This document shows, piece after piece, positions 1 through 7,736 of a stretch of 64,000 nucleotides of DNA. Source of the stretch: PNAI01 sp035574295 (GTDB lineage Bacteria; Pseudomonadota; Alphaproteobacteria; Rhizobiales; Xanthobacteraceae). A model generated the notes under the pieces. It was not told where the DNA came from and ran no database searches. It was given only the letters and a program-made list of their open reading frames with translations. Each line of letters starts with the position of its first letter. The first letter of the stretch is position 1. A program made the translations under genes and the position numbers. Location of the stretch: NCBI GenBank assembly GCA_035574295.1, contig DATLYX010000059.1:1-64000 (forward strand), read 5' to 3'.

Positions 1-1250
1 CGACTGGGCGCGGCGAGTGCAACCAGAGCCGCGGTTTCGGCGTCGCCGGTCACGATCTCGAGCGGACGGCCGGTGCGACGCTCAAAACTCTCGCCGAAAA
101 AGCGCCCCATCTCGGCAGCGGGCCGGCCCACGGCAATCTCCACGGGAAAGATCCACGGCAGCGCCGTGATGGCAAAAACCGCCAGCAGCGGCGGCAGGAT
201 CACGAACGTGGCCCAGGCATATCCGGCAAGGCGCTGATGGGCGATGCGCAAGTGGTCGGGCGCGGTCACCATCACCGCAAGACCGGAAAGCACAGCAAGC
301 GGCGCGATGGGAATCGGCGCCGGGCCACCGACGATCATGGCAAAGAACGTCAACGTCGCCACAGGGGCGAGCGCGAAGAAATACAGGAAATATCGCGCCG
401 CAGGGTCGACCGGCGGCCGATCCACGGTGGGCCGCGCGGCGCGGCGCGCGGCGGGCGTCTCAAATCCGAGCGCAATCAGGACGGCGCAGCCGACGTGCGC
501 GGCCAGAAGCCAACCAAGCACGCGCAAGCCGCGCAGCGGATCCAGCTCCAGACTCATCGCTGTCGGCGTCACGGCGGCGCCGCGCGGATGGTCGAGCCAG
601 AGCAACAATGGAAAGACGAGAAGGACGATGATGATGCCCGCCGCCCAGGGACCGACCTCGGTGAATTTGGCGCGGCCGCGCTCGGTCATCAGCAAATAGG
701 CGAGCAGCAGGCCGATAAACACGAATGCGGTATACGTGTTGAGCAACAGCAGGCCCAATTCGAGCCCAAGCGCGGGCCAGTAGGCGGGGCGGTCCTGTTC
801 GGCGGCGCGCCAGAAATGCAGGAGCGCAACCGCCCACAGCGTCATGGCGAGAATCGAGGGGCCGAATTCCGGCGTCGGTATCGTGAACAGAAAAATTCCG
901 CCCATCAGCATAACGGCGATCGCCGCGTGACGCGGTCCGACAATCGCGGAGCCGAGCTGAAACACCGCCCAGTAGGTCACCACGACGCAGGCTTGCGAAA
1001 GCAGATAAATCCAGAATTTGCCGAGCCCGTAAGCGGCGTCCGCAAGCCAGTGCGCAAGCGGCGGGCCGAGGTGACTGGCGAGCTGATGCTCGTGGCCGAT
1101 GGCGATGCTTTCAGCGAGTTGACCGGGCGGCGCGGAAAAGAACAATGCGGGGACGAGCGTCCACAAAACGGCTTGCAGCAGCGCCATCGCCCAGACGGTG
1201 AGCTGCGGCCGTGAGCGCAGAAATTCGACGAACAGGGTGACTTGAAGCAT
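1..1250 (-). CDS. Glycosyltransferase family 39-like membrane protein (3' end cut by window)
   Basis: The minus strand reads openly from an ATG at 1250 to the window edge, about 416 codons without a stop. The translation is a polytopic membrane protein: an N-terminal hydrophobic helix, a luminal/periplasmic stretch containing GHEHQLASHLGPPLAHWL, then repeated hydrophobic segments with short charged loops. This layout and the 'GPPLAHWLADAAYGLGK' region match ArnT/PMT_2-type family-39 glycosyltransferases, which move sugars from polyprenyl-phosphate carriers on the periplasmic face. The specific donor and acceptor cannot be told. It lies downstream of rnhB on the same strand with about 40 bp between. 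The family call is by pattern; other polytopic GT-C enzymes are possible. Confidence 0.72.
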   Translation of the reverse strand, partial: MLQVTLFVEFLRSRPQLTVWAMALLQAVLWTLVPALFFSAPPGQLAESIAIGHEHQLASHLGPPLAHWLADAAYGLGKFWIYLLSQACVVVTYWAVFQLGSAIVGPRHAAIAVMLMGGIFLFTIPTPEFGPSILAMTLWAVALLHFWRAAEQDRPAYWPALGLELGLLLLNTYTAFVFIGLLLAYLLMTERGRAKFTEVGPWAAGIIIVLLVFPLLLWLDHPRGAAVTPTAMSLELDPLRGLRVLGWLLAAHVGCAVLIALGFETPAARRAARPTVDRPPVDPAARYFLYFFALAPVATLTFFAMIVGGPAPIPIAPLAVLSGLAVMVTAPDHLRIAHQRLAGYAWATFVILPPLLAVFAITALPWIFPVEIAVGRPAAEMGRFFGESFERRTGRPLEIVTGDAETAALVALAAPS

Positions 1251-1291
1251 CGTTACCGCACAAGCCGACGGGAGTGACTACCGCGCCGGCT

Positions 1292-2005
1292 TCAGAGAGG
1301 CAACTGCTCCAGCGCGTCAGGGTCAATGCCGGTTTCGCCATAGCATGCCGCAACCGGCGCGAACGAGCGACGATGATGGATCGTGGGCCCGAGCCGATCG
1401 AGTGCGGCAAAATGCTCAGGCACGCTGTAGCCCATATGACGCTCAAAGCCGTAGCCGGGGTACGTTTCGCCGATGCGCGCCATGAGGCGGTCGCGCGTGA
1501 CCTTGGCGACAATGGAGGCGGCGGCGATCGAGAGTATCAACGCGTCGCCGCCGACGATGGCGCGGCATTCGCAATCGACCGCTATGCGGTCGCGACCGTC
1601 GACGAGCACAAGTTTCGGCTTGCAGGGCAGCGCGGCGACAGCGCGCGCAAGCGCCCACAGCGAGGCGCGCAGGATGTTGTCGCGGTCGATGCGTGCGGTC
1701 GAGCCAATCGCGACTGCAACCTCGGACGTTGCGCAAATCCGTTCGTAGAGTTTCTCGCGTTGCTCAGGCAGCAGTTTCTTGGAATCGTTAAGACCGCGCG
1801 GGATGCGTTTGGGGTCGAGCACCACCGCCGCGGCCACCACGGGGCCGGCGAGCGGGCCCCTGCCCGCCTCGTCGCAACCGGCCACCGGCCAGATGCCGCG
1901 CTTGAGCGCCGCGCGCTCGCGCGCGAACGTCGGACGGACGTCCGGCTCGGCAAGCGGCAGGCGGGCGGGCTTTGCCGCGTTGCGACTCGTTGCATTGCGA
2001 TTCAT
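1292..2005 (-). CDS. rnhB: Ribonuclease HII
   Basis: RNase HII cleaves the RNA strand of RNA/DNA hybrids and starts removal of ribonucleotides misincorporated in DNA. The 237-residue product has the signature GCDEAGRGPLAGPV (D45, E46), LVDGRD (D136) and SIVAKVTRD (D172), which supply the four acidic metal ligands of the family. The GRG loop that recognises the ribo/deoxy junction is intact. About 35 residues precede the core, longer than E. coli RnhB, as is common in rhizobia. It lies about 90 bp downstream of the radical SAM gene on the same strand, and the glycosyltransferase follows. Start at 2005 is the first ATG of the frame. Identification is secure. Confidence 0.95.
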   Translation of the reverse strand: MNRNATSRNAAKPARLPLAEPDVRPTFARERAALKRGIWPVAGCDEAGRGPLAGPVVAAAVVLDPKRIPRGLNDSKKLLPEQREKLYERICATSEVAVAIGSTARIDRDNILRASLWALARAVAALPCKPKLVLVDGRDRIAVDCECRAIVGGDALILSIAAASIVAKVTRDRLMARIGETYPGYGFERHMGYSVPEHFAALDRLGPTIHHRRSFAPVAACYGETGIDPDALEQLPL

Positions 2006-2093
2006 GGGCCGCGATCCTGCGCAGGCTCGGCCTCAAGTCAATGCGGGCGTCCAGCAGCCTTGAATGGCGGGGAAAATTCGCGATCGACGCAAA

Positions 2094-3254
2094 TCAGCCA
2101 GTGAACAGATCGAGCTGTTCCGCGCGCGGGCGCGGTGGCCGGAAATGTTCGGTCGTTAGTACGACTTTATTCTGGTTGAGGCCGCGTTTCTCGCAGGCGG
2201 TCTCGAAACGCCGGCCGATCATCCAGGCGTAGGGGCCGGTGCCGGTCATGCGCTTGCCCCAGGTGGAATCGTAGTCCTTGCCGCCGCGCATTTCGCGGAT
2301 GAGCTTGAAAACGTGTTGCTCGCGATCAGGGAAATGTTCTTTGAGCCATTCGCGGAACAGATCGCGCAGCTCGAGCGGCAGGCGCAGCAAGACGTAACCG
2401 GCGTTTTTCACGCCGGCGAAAACGGCGGCATCGAGCACGCGCTCGATCTCGGCATCGTTGATCGCCGGAATGATCGGCGCCACCATTACTGCGGTGGGCA
2501 CGCCGGCCTCCGACAACCGCCGCAGGGCTTCGAGACGGCGCGCCGGCGTCGTGGCGCGCGGCTCCATAACGCGGGCGAGCTTCGCATCAAGCGTGGTGAC
2601 CGAGATCGCCACCTTCACCAGATTGCGTTGCGCCATGCGCGAAAGAATGTCGAGATCGCGCACCACGAGCGCTGATTTGGTGACAATGCCGACCGGGTGG
2701 CCGGCTCGCTCCAGCACTTCAAGGATGCCGCGCATCACCTGATATTTGCGCTCGATCGGCTGATAGGGATCGGTGTTGGTGCCGATGGCGATGGTGCGCG
2801 GCACATAGCCGGGCGCGGACAGTTCCTTCTCAAGCAGCGCCGGAGCGTCGGGTTTGACGAAAAGTTTTGATTCGAAATCGAGCCCCGGCGAGAGGCCGAG
2901 ATAGGCGTGCGTCGGCCGCGCATAGCAATAGACGCAGCCATGCTCGCAGCCGCGATAGGGATTGATCGATCGGTCGAAGGAAATGTCGGGAGACTGATTG
3001 CGGGTAATGATTTTGCGCGTCGCATCGATGCTCACCGTGGTGGCGAACGGCGGCAACTCGTCCAGGCTTTGCCAGCCGTCATCGAAGGCAACACGGGCAA
3101 GCGGCTCATAGCGGCCGGAAGCGTTCGACAGCGTCCCGCGGCCGCGCCGGCGTTCCGGTTCGATCCTTGAGTCCAGGATGCCTGATGCCGGGTCCGCTTC
3201 GGGGGGCCGGGACCGTTCATTGCGCTGCACATGTACTGCAGACGACCTAACCAT
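2094..3254 (-). CDS. PA0069-family radical SAM protein (spore photoproduct lyase-like)
   Basis: The product carries the radical SAM cluster motif CEHGCVYCYARP (CX3... CXXC type) in the context YRGCEHGCVYCYARP, followed by IGTNTDPYQPIE, as in the COG1533 SplB-like proteins typified by Pseudomonas PA0069. The N-terminal RGRGTLSNASGRYEP segment is the usual lead-in of this family. Function is unproven; relatives repair UV lesions or modify other substrates. The frame opens at 3296, but that start would lie on the LexA-like box at 3280-3294, so an internal ATG at 3266 or 3254 is more likely; neither has a clear Shine-Dalgarno site. The LexA-type box suggests DNA-damage induction and fits a repair role. 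Confidence 0.88.
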   Translation of the reverse strand: MVRSSAVHVQRNERSRPPEADPASGILDSRIEPERRRGRGTLSNASGRYEPLARVAFDDGWQSLDELPPFATTVSIDATRKIITRNQSPDISFDRSINPYRGCEHGCVYCYARPTHAYLGLSPGLDFESKLFVKPDAPALLEKELSAPGYVPRTIAIGTNTDPYQPIERKYQVMRGILEVLERAGHPVGIVTKSALVVRDLDILSRMAQRNLVKVAISVTTLDAKLARVMEPRATTPARRLEALRRLSEAGVPTAVMVAPIIPAINDAEIERVLDAAVFAGVKNAGYVLLRLPLELRDLFREWLKEHFPDREQHVFKLIREMRGGKDYDSTWGKRMTGTGPYAWMIGRRFETACEKRGLNQNKVVLTTEHFRPPRPRAEQLDLFTG

Positions 3255-3279
3255 AGATCGAATCATAGCAAGTTGATGA

Positions 3280-3294
3280 GAACATAACAAGAAC
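3280..3294 (-). promoter_or_regulatory. Putative LexA (SOS) box
   Basis: On the minus strand the sequence reads GTTCTTGTTATGTTC, a perfect GTTC-N7-GTTC direct repeat, which is the LexA operator of alphaproteobacteria. It lies 13 bp from the ATG at 3266 and 25 bp from the ATG at 3254 of the radical SAM gene, and no gene starts within reach on the other side except the DUF3551 gene at 3372. Pattern match only. Confidence 0.6.
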
Positions 3295-3371
3295 AAAATT
3301 CGGACGCAAAGGTTGCGCGGTGTTACACCTAGGCGAGCGCCACGAGCGCCATGTTTCAGAGGAGGCCGACA

Positions 3372-3644
3372 ATGCGGCGAACACTATTGGCGGCAGCGGG
3401 CGCCGTCTTCGTAGCGGTTGCGGGGCCGGCTGCGGCCGAGCCCATCCCGCCCTGGTGTCTGAAGGCGCACATGGGCCGCGGGTGGACGGTGGACCTTTGC
3501 TACTTCCGGACCTTCGCGCAGTGCAACCGCGAGCGCTTCAATTATGGGACGACGTCGTTCTGTATCGTGAACCCGGACTACTACTTTCGATATGGCGAGC
3601 CTGACATCGTTCCGCGCAAAACGACGCGCGCGACGTCGCGATGA
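3372..3644 (+). CDS. DUF3551 small secreted protein, copy 1
   Basis: A 90-residue protein with a signal peptide (MRRTLLAAAGAVFVAVAG..., cleavage after AAA/AE) and a mature part containing PWCLKAHMG, WTVDLCYF, FAQCNRERF and SFCIVNPDYYFRYGEP. The spaced cysteines and the closing tyrosines are the pattern of DUF3551, a periplasmic/secreted family almost restricted to Hyphomicrobiales and of unknown function. The ATG at 3372 is preceded by AGAGGAGG at 3357-3364, which settles the start over the upstream ATG at 3351. It is the first of a tandem pair with the gene at 3697. Confidence 0.82.
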   Translation: MRRTLLAAAGAVFVAVAGPAAAEPIPPWCLKAHMGRGWTVDLCYFRTFAQCNRERFNYGTTSFCIVNPDYYFRYGEPDIVPRKTTRATSR

Positions 3645-3696
3645 TGAACCGCGCTGATCGTTGAAGAGAATTTTCGAAAACAAACAGGAGAGCGGG

Positions 3697-3969
3697 ATGC
3701 GTCTAACCTTTGCCGGCGCCGTGATTGCCGCGCCGCTTTTGTTGAGTTCCGCGCCAAGCACGGCGCAGACCATCTATCCATGGTGCCTGAAAGCGCTCAT
3801 GGGCGAGGACTACACCGTCGATCTCTGCTACTTCCAGACATTCGAACGGTGCGCGCAGGAACGCATCGCCTACGGTACGTCGTCGTTCTGCATCGTCAAT
3901 CCGCACTACTATTTCCGCTATGGCGAGCCGGGGCAGACGCCGCGCAAGCGGGGGCGTGACGCGCGCTGA
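3697..3969 (+). CDS. DUF3551 small secreted protein, copy 2
   Basis: A 90-residue paralogue of the preceding gene, 52 bp downstream. After a signal peptide (MRLTFAGAVIAAPLLLSS...AQ) it repeats the same landmarks: YPWCLKALMGEDYTVDLCYF, FERCAQERIAYGTSSFC and IVNPHYYFRYGEPGQTPRK. Four cysteines are kept at matching places. ATG at 3697 follows CAGGAG at 3685-3690; an upstream ATG at 3661 lacks such a site and would spoil the signal peptide. Function unknown. Its stop is only 5 bp from the stop of the convergent moaB gene. Confidence 0.82.
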   Translation: MRLTFAGAVIAAPLLLSSAPSTAQTIYPWCLKALMGEDYTVDLCYFQTFERCAQERIAYGTSSFCIVNPHYYFRYGEPGQTPRKRGRDAR

Positions 3970-3974
3970 TCGTT

Positions 3975-4550
3975 TCAGCCCGCCTTGCTGCGCGTCTTGT
4001 CGCGACGCAGGTGCTCGTCGAGGCGCGGCATGATCTCGACGAAGTTGCACGGCCGGTAACGGTAGTCGAGCTGGTGCACCAAAATCTCATCCCAGGCGTC
4101 GCGGCAGGCGCCCGGCGAGCCCGGCAGGCAGAAGATGTAGGTCGCGCCGGCGACGCCCGCGGTGGCGCGGGTCTGGATCGCAGAGGTGCCGATCTTCCGC
4201 TCGCTGACCAGAAGAAACAGGGTGGAGAAGCCGTCCATGCGCTTCTCGAACAGCGGCTCGATGGCTTCCGGGGTGACGTCGCGGCCGGTGAAGCCGGTGC
4301 CGCCGGTAGTGATGATGACGTCGATCGCCGGATCGGCAATCCAGGTTTTCACCTGGGCGCGGATTTTCTCCACGTCGTCGGTGACGATGGCGCGCGCGGC
4401 AACGGCGTGGCCGGCCTTCTCGATGCGCTCGGCGAGGGTGGCGCCGGATTTGTCGTCGGCGAGACTGCGGGTGTCGGAGACGGTGAGCACCGCGATCTTC
4501 AGCGGGACGAACGGGCGGGATGCGTCGATGCCGGCCATGAGGGAAGTCAT
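3975..4550 (-). CDS. moaB: Molybdenum cofactor biosynthesis protein B
   Basis: MoaB/MogA-fold protein of 191 residues acting in molybdopterin biosynthesis, the family that adenylylates or binds molybdopterin before metal insertion. Seen in the sequence: KIAVLTVSDTRS near the N-terminus, then IITTGGTGFTGRDVTPEAI, the diagnostic molybdopterin-binding signature, and IFCLPGSPGACRDAW. E. coli MoaB is about 170 residues; the extra here is a short charged C-terminal tail. Start chosen at the ATG at 4550; ATG 4538 is an alternative. The open frame extends further upstream without homology. It follows the zinc peptidase gene by 25 bp and could be co-transcribed. Confidence 0.92.
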   Translation of the reverse strand: MTSLMAGIDASRPFVPLKIAVLTVSDTRSLADDKSGATLAERIEKAGHAVAARAIVTDDVEKIRAQVKTWIADPAIDVIITTGGTGFTGRDVTPEAIEPLFEKRMDGFSTLFLLVSERKIGTSAIQTRATAGVAGATYIFCLPGSPGACRDAWDEILVHQLDYRYRPCNFVEIMPRLDEHLRRDKTRSKAG

Positions 4551-4575
4551 AGACCATGTGCGGCCGGGAATGAAG

Positions 4576-5517
4576 CTAAAGCTGGGCGGCGTTGAAGGTA
4601 TCGCAGGCGGCAAGCGTGCCGTTCTTCCAGCCGATGGTGAACCAGCGCCTGCGCTGCTCGGAAGTGCCGTGGGTGAAGCTCTCCGGCACCACCCGGCCCT
4701 GCGCCCGGCGTTGCAGCATGTCGTCGCCGATTGCGGATGCGGTCTGCAATGCCGCTTCCACATCGCCCGGCTCCATGAATTTCCACTTGCGGTCGGCGTG
4801 GTAGGCCCACACGCCGGCGAAGCAGTCGGCCTGCAATTCGACGCGCACCTTGATGCGATTGGCGGCAACCGGGGAGCCGGCCGCGCGCTGCGCCTGCTGC
4901 GCCTTGCCTAAGATGCCGAGCAGGTTCTGCACGTGGTGGCCCACTTCGTGGGCGATGACATAGGCCTGGGCGAATTCGCAGGCTTTGCCCGAACAGCCGC
5001 GGAAGCGGCGCTGCAATTCGTCGAAGAACGAGGTGTCGAGATAGATTTCACGCGTGGGCGGGCAATAGAACGGCCCCATCGCGCTCTGGGCCAGGCCGCA
5101 GGCGGCTGCATCGGTGAAATTACGGAACAGGATCAGCCGCGGCGGGCGATAGGTGTGTCCGTGCTCGGCCAGGATCTGCCTCCACTGCACGTCGGCGCTG
5201 CCGAGCACCGCAGAAACGAAGCGCCCCATTTCGTCGGTCGGCGCGCCGGTGCGGCGCGGCGATTCGCGAATCGGGACCTCGTAATACGGCGCTCCGTAGG
5301 GGCCGACCCGATCGACGCTGTCGATCAGAAAACGCGGATCGATGCCGAGCGCCCAGCCGAGCAGGCCGAGCAGCAAAATCGTCCCGATGCTCAAGCCGCC
5401 GGCGCCGAGCGGGAAACCGCCAGGTCCGCCCGGCCCGCCGTAGGGATGGTCGGCGTATGCGTCATCGTCGCGGCGGTCTTCGATGTTCTCGCTTTGCGGC
5501 AGATCTTCCCAGCGCAT
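4576..5517 (-). CDS. Neutral zinc metallopeptidase (YpfJ family)
   Basis: A 313-residue protein with the Zn_peptidase family layout: N-terminal MRWEDLPQSENIEDRR, a Gly/Pro-rich stretch, one transmembrane helix (about residues 42-58), then a periplasmic catalytic domain. The zinc motif HEVGHH lies at 190-195 and the later ELQADCFAGVWAYHA supplies the family's third ligand region. YPPTREIYLD-type and CGxA motifs (CGLAQSAMGPFYCPP) are also family hallmarks. The physiological substrate is unknown. The start at 5517 is preferred over 5562 because family members begin with the MRWE-type motif. It is divergent from ccrM, with about 260 bp between the starts. Confidence 0.9.
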   Translation of the reverse strand: MRWEDLPQSENIEDRRDDDAYADHPYGGPGGPGGFPLGAGGLSIGTILLLGLLGWALGIDPRFLIDSVDRVGPYGAPYYEVPIRESPRRTGAPTDEMGRFVSAVLGSADVQWRQILAEHGHTYRPPRLILFRNFTDAAACGLAQSAMGPFYCPPTREIYLDTSFFDELQRRFRGCSGKACEFAQAYVIAHEVGHHVQNLLGILGKAQQAQRAAGSPVAANRIKVRVELQADCFAGVWAYHADRKWKFMEPGDVEAALQTASAIGDDMLQRRAQGRVVPESFTHGTSEQRRRWFTIGWKNGTLAACDTFNAAQL

Positions 5518-5760
5518 CGCCACGCTCCATGGCCTCGGTTCGACGCGGCTTCGGGTCGGCAATTTTTGCCGCCTTGCTTTGCCGTCGTCTACCGGTCGTC
5601 AACACATTCCTCACCAATGTGATCGCGTCACCGTCAATTCGTTCCATCTGCAGCAGGTTTCACGGCGATTTGCAGCCGCGGGCATAAAACGTTTTTTTAC
5701 CTTGGGCGCGCAAAATGCGCTGCGTCGGTTGCAGGTCCCGCGTCGCCGACCGCGTCTCCT

Positions 5761-5778
5761 GAGTCAGAGTTCTGAGTC
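5761..5778. promoter_or_regulatory. Pair of GANTC (CcrM) sites in front of ccrM
   Basis: GAGTC occurs at 5761-5765 and again at 5774-5778, the second touching the ccrM start codon. Both are sites for the enzyme encoded by the gene that follows. In Caulobacter the ccrM leader also holds two GANTC sites whose methylation lowers expression. The arrangement here suggests the same feedback but is untested. Confidence 0.55.
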
Positions 5779-6915
5779 ATGGTTGTATCGCGTCGCGGGG
5801 CGTCCGTTCGGGCGCCCCGCGTCAGTTTCGGCGAGCCGTCTTCGCGCATCGTGGTCGGCGATTGCGTCGCCGAAATGGCGAAGCTGCCGGCCAACTCGGT
5901 CGACCTTATCTTCGCCGATCCGCCGTACAATCTGCAGCTCAGAAGCGAGCTCAAACGGCCCGACGATTCGCGGGTCGATGCGGTGGACGACGACTGGGAC
6001 CGGTTCGCAAGCTTCGCGGCTTACGACGACTTCACCCGCGCCTGGCTTCTCGCGTGCCGCCGTCTGCTCAAACCGGCCGGCACCATCTGGGTGATCGGCT
6101 CCTACCACAACATCTTTCGCGTGGGCGCAATCCTGCAGGATCTGGGGTTCTGGATTCTCAACGACATCATCTGGCGCAAATCGAACCCGATGCCGAATTT
6201 CCGCGGCCGCAGGTTCACCAATGCGCATGAGACGCTGATCTGGGCGGTGCGTGACGCAGGTGCGCGCGGCTATACGTTCAATTACGAGGCGCTCAAGGCG
6301 GGCAACGACGACGTGCAGGTGCGCTCGGACTGGACCATTCCGCTGTGCACCGGCGAGGAGCGGCTCAAAGGGCGCGACGGCAAGAAGCTGCATCCGACGC
6401 AGAAACCGGAGGCGCTGCTGGCGCGCGTGATTCTCGCCAGCTCGCGGCCAGACGACCTCGTGCTCGACCCGTTCTGCGGCACTGGCACCACGGGTGCGGT
6501 GGCCAAACGCCTGCGCCGACGGTTCATCGGCATCGAACGCGATGCGGAGTATGCCACGGCGGCGCAAAAGCGCATCGCCGCAGTGGAGCCGCTGGATGTG
6601 CCGACGCTCGTGCCATTCGCGACCGCGCGCGAGGCGCCGCGAGTGCCGTTCTCCGCGCTCATCGAGCGCGGGCTGGTGTCGCCGGGCGCAAGGCTCGTGG
6701 ATTCGACGCGACGCCATCGCGCCCTGGTGCGCGCGGACGGAGCGGTGGCTTTGGGCGAGACGGTGGGCTCGATCCACCGCATCGGCGCGCTCGCGCAGGG
6801 ACTGGAAGCGTGCAACGGCTGGACGTTCTGGCATCTCGAAACGCCCAAGGGCCTGACGTTGATCGACGAACTGCGCGCACAGTTGCGTTCAGAAATGGCC
6901 AAGGCTGCTGACTGA
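5779..6915 (+). CDS. ccrM: Cell-cycle-regulated adenine DNA methyltransferase (GANTC)
   Basis: CcrM methylates adenine in GANTC and couples replication state to transcription in alphaproteobacteria. The 378-residue product has the beta-class N6-adenine methyltransferase order: DPPYNLQL at about 47-54 first, then the SAM-binding LDPFCGTGTTGAVAKRL near 229-245. The segment SNPMPNFRGRRFTNAHE and LHPTQKPEALL match CcrM/HinfI. A C-terminal extension of about 90 residues (PRVPFSALIERGLVSPGARL...) is the DNA-recognition domain that separates CcrM from restriction-system relatives. No restriction enzyme gene is adjacent, so it is an orphan, as expected. ATG 5779 directly follows two GAGTC sites. Confidence 0.95.
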   Translation: MVVSRRGASVRAPRVSFGEPSSRIVVGDCVAEMAKLPANSVDLIFADPPYNLQLRSELKRPDDSRVDAVDDDWDRFASFAAYDDFTRAWLLACRRLLKPAGTIWVIGSYHNIFRVGAILQDLGFWILNDIIWRKSNPMPNFRGRRFTNAHETLIWAVRDAGARGYTFNYEALKAGNDDVQVRSDWTIPLCTGEERLKGRDGKKLHPTQKPEALLARVILASSRPDDLVLDPFCGTGTTGAVAKRLRRRFIGIERDAEYATAAQKRIAAVEPLDVPTLVPFATAREAPRVPFSALIERGLVSPGARLVDSTRRHRALVRADGAVALGETVGSIHRIGALAQGLEACNGWTFWHLETPKGLTLIDELRAQLRSEMAKAAD

Positions 6916-7238
6916 TCCTTGTACGGTCGCGCGCCAACGCGTCATCTGACGTGCAGCAATCGCACAAAAACGCACTGTTTGGCCGCGAATTCGGCGGGAG
7001 CATCGCGAATGCACCGCTGCAGCGCGTTGCGCGGCGGCAACAACCGCACGGCAATTTGGATCACGGTCTCCTTTGCGCTTGCTATTAGCGGCGCGAATGA
7101 AGGCTAATCTGGCTGGCGAGGCGGGGCGAACATTTGTGCTCAAGCTGCGTTCACCGCGCCGAATTGCTAGAGAAGCCGGAATCCAGGAGCTGAGACGTTA
7201 GATTGCCCGCCGGGCACATGAGTTTTTGGAGGCAACAG
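6916..7238. other. Intergenic gap, no convincing gene
   Basis: 323 bp between ccrM and the Tyr/His-rich secreted protein. Frames at 6919-7107 (+) and 6889-7143 (-) lack any recognisable motif and have no good ribosome site; a 34-codon frame at 7097-7201 (+) is also unsupported. I see no tRNA-like fold, clear terminator or CtrA/LexA box here. The last part probably holds the promoter of the gene at 7239. Confidence 0.5.
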
Positions 7239-7604
7239 ATGAAAAAGATCATGAGCCGGATTGCCGTGGTGCCGAGCATGGCTGTTGTGCTGGCTTTTGC
7301 GCCCAGCACCGCATCGCGTGCAGACGTGGTGGTCAACAACGTGCTTTCACCGTTTACGGCGATCCAGGTCGGACCGGGATACGGCCGCGTCTACGGCTAC
7401 GATGACTACGGCGGTTACGGCGGCCATCGCCACTACCGGTATTCCGGAGAATACCGGTACTACAGGGAGCCCGCGTATCCCACGTATTACGAGCGGCCGC
7501 ACCATTACCGGCCGCGTCATCATCGCGGGCCGGGCCGTCACGCTTATTGCTGGCGCACCACCGACCCGGACCGCGGTTACGGCTACTGGGGCTGGTGCTA
7601 CTGA
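7239..7604 (+). CDS. Small secreted Tyr/His/Gly-rich protein
   Basis: A 121-residue protein of unknown function. Residues 1-29 form a signal peptide (MKKIMSRIAVVPSMAVVLAF...SRA). The mature part starts VVVNNVLSPF and becomes low-complexity, rich in Tyr, Gly, His, Arg and Pro (GYDDYGGYGGHRHYRYSGEY...), ending in YGYWGWCY. Two cysteines near the C-terminus may pair. Many rhizobial genomes carry such secreted Tyr/His-rich proteins; metal binding is conceivable from the histidines but is not shown. The ATG at 7239 follows TGGAGG at 7227-7232, so the upstream ATGs at 7203 and 7218 are unlikely starts. Confidence 0.7.
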   Translation: MKKIMSRIAVVPSMAVVLAFAPSTASRADVVVNNVLSPFTAIQVGPGYGRVYGYDDYGGYGGHRHYRYSGEYRYYREPAYPTYYERPHHYRPRHHRGPGRHAYCWRTTDPDRGYGYWGWCY

Positions 7605-7736
7605 TCATCGCGCTCGGCGCCCGGCGGTGTTGACCGGAGATCACCCGCGGCGCGGTTGATTCTGAGTGACGGTGCCGCCGGCGGGACGCCCTCAAGCTAC
7701 TTGGAGCGAACGGATAATCGGGTATCCTCGCGCACC

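Noticed and set aside
237..1214. Long plus-strand open frame (about 325 codons)
   Set aside because: It is antisense to the glycosyltransferase, is Arg/Gly/His-rich without motifs, and reflects high GC.
6889..7201. Short frames after ccrM
   Set aside because: No homology or initiation signal seen; retained only as an intergenic note.
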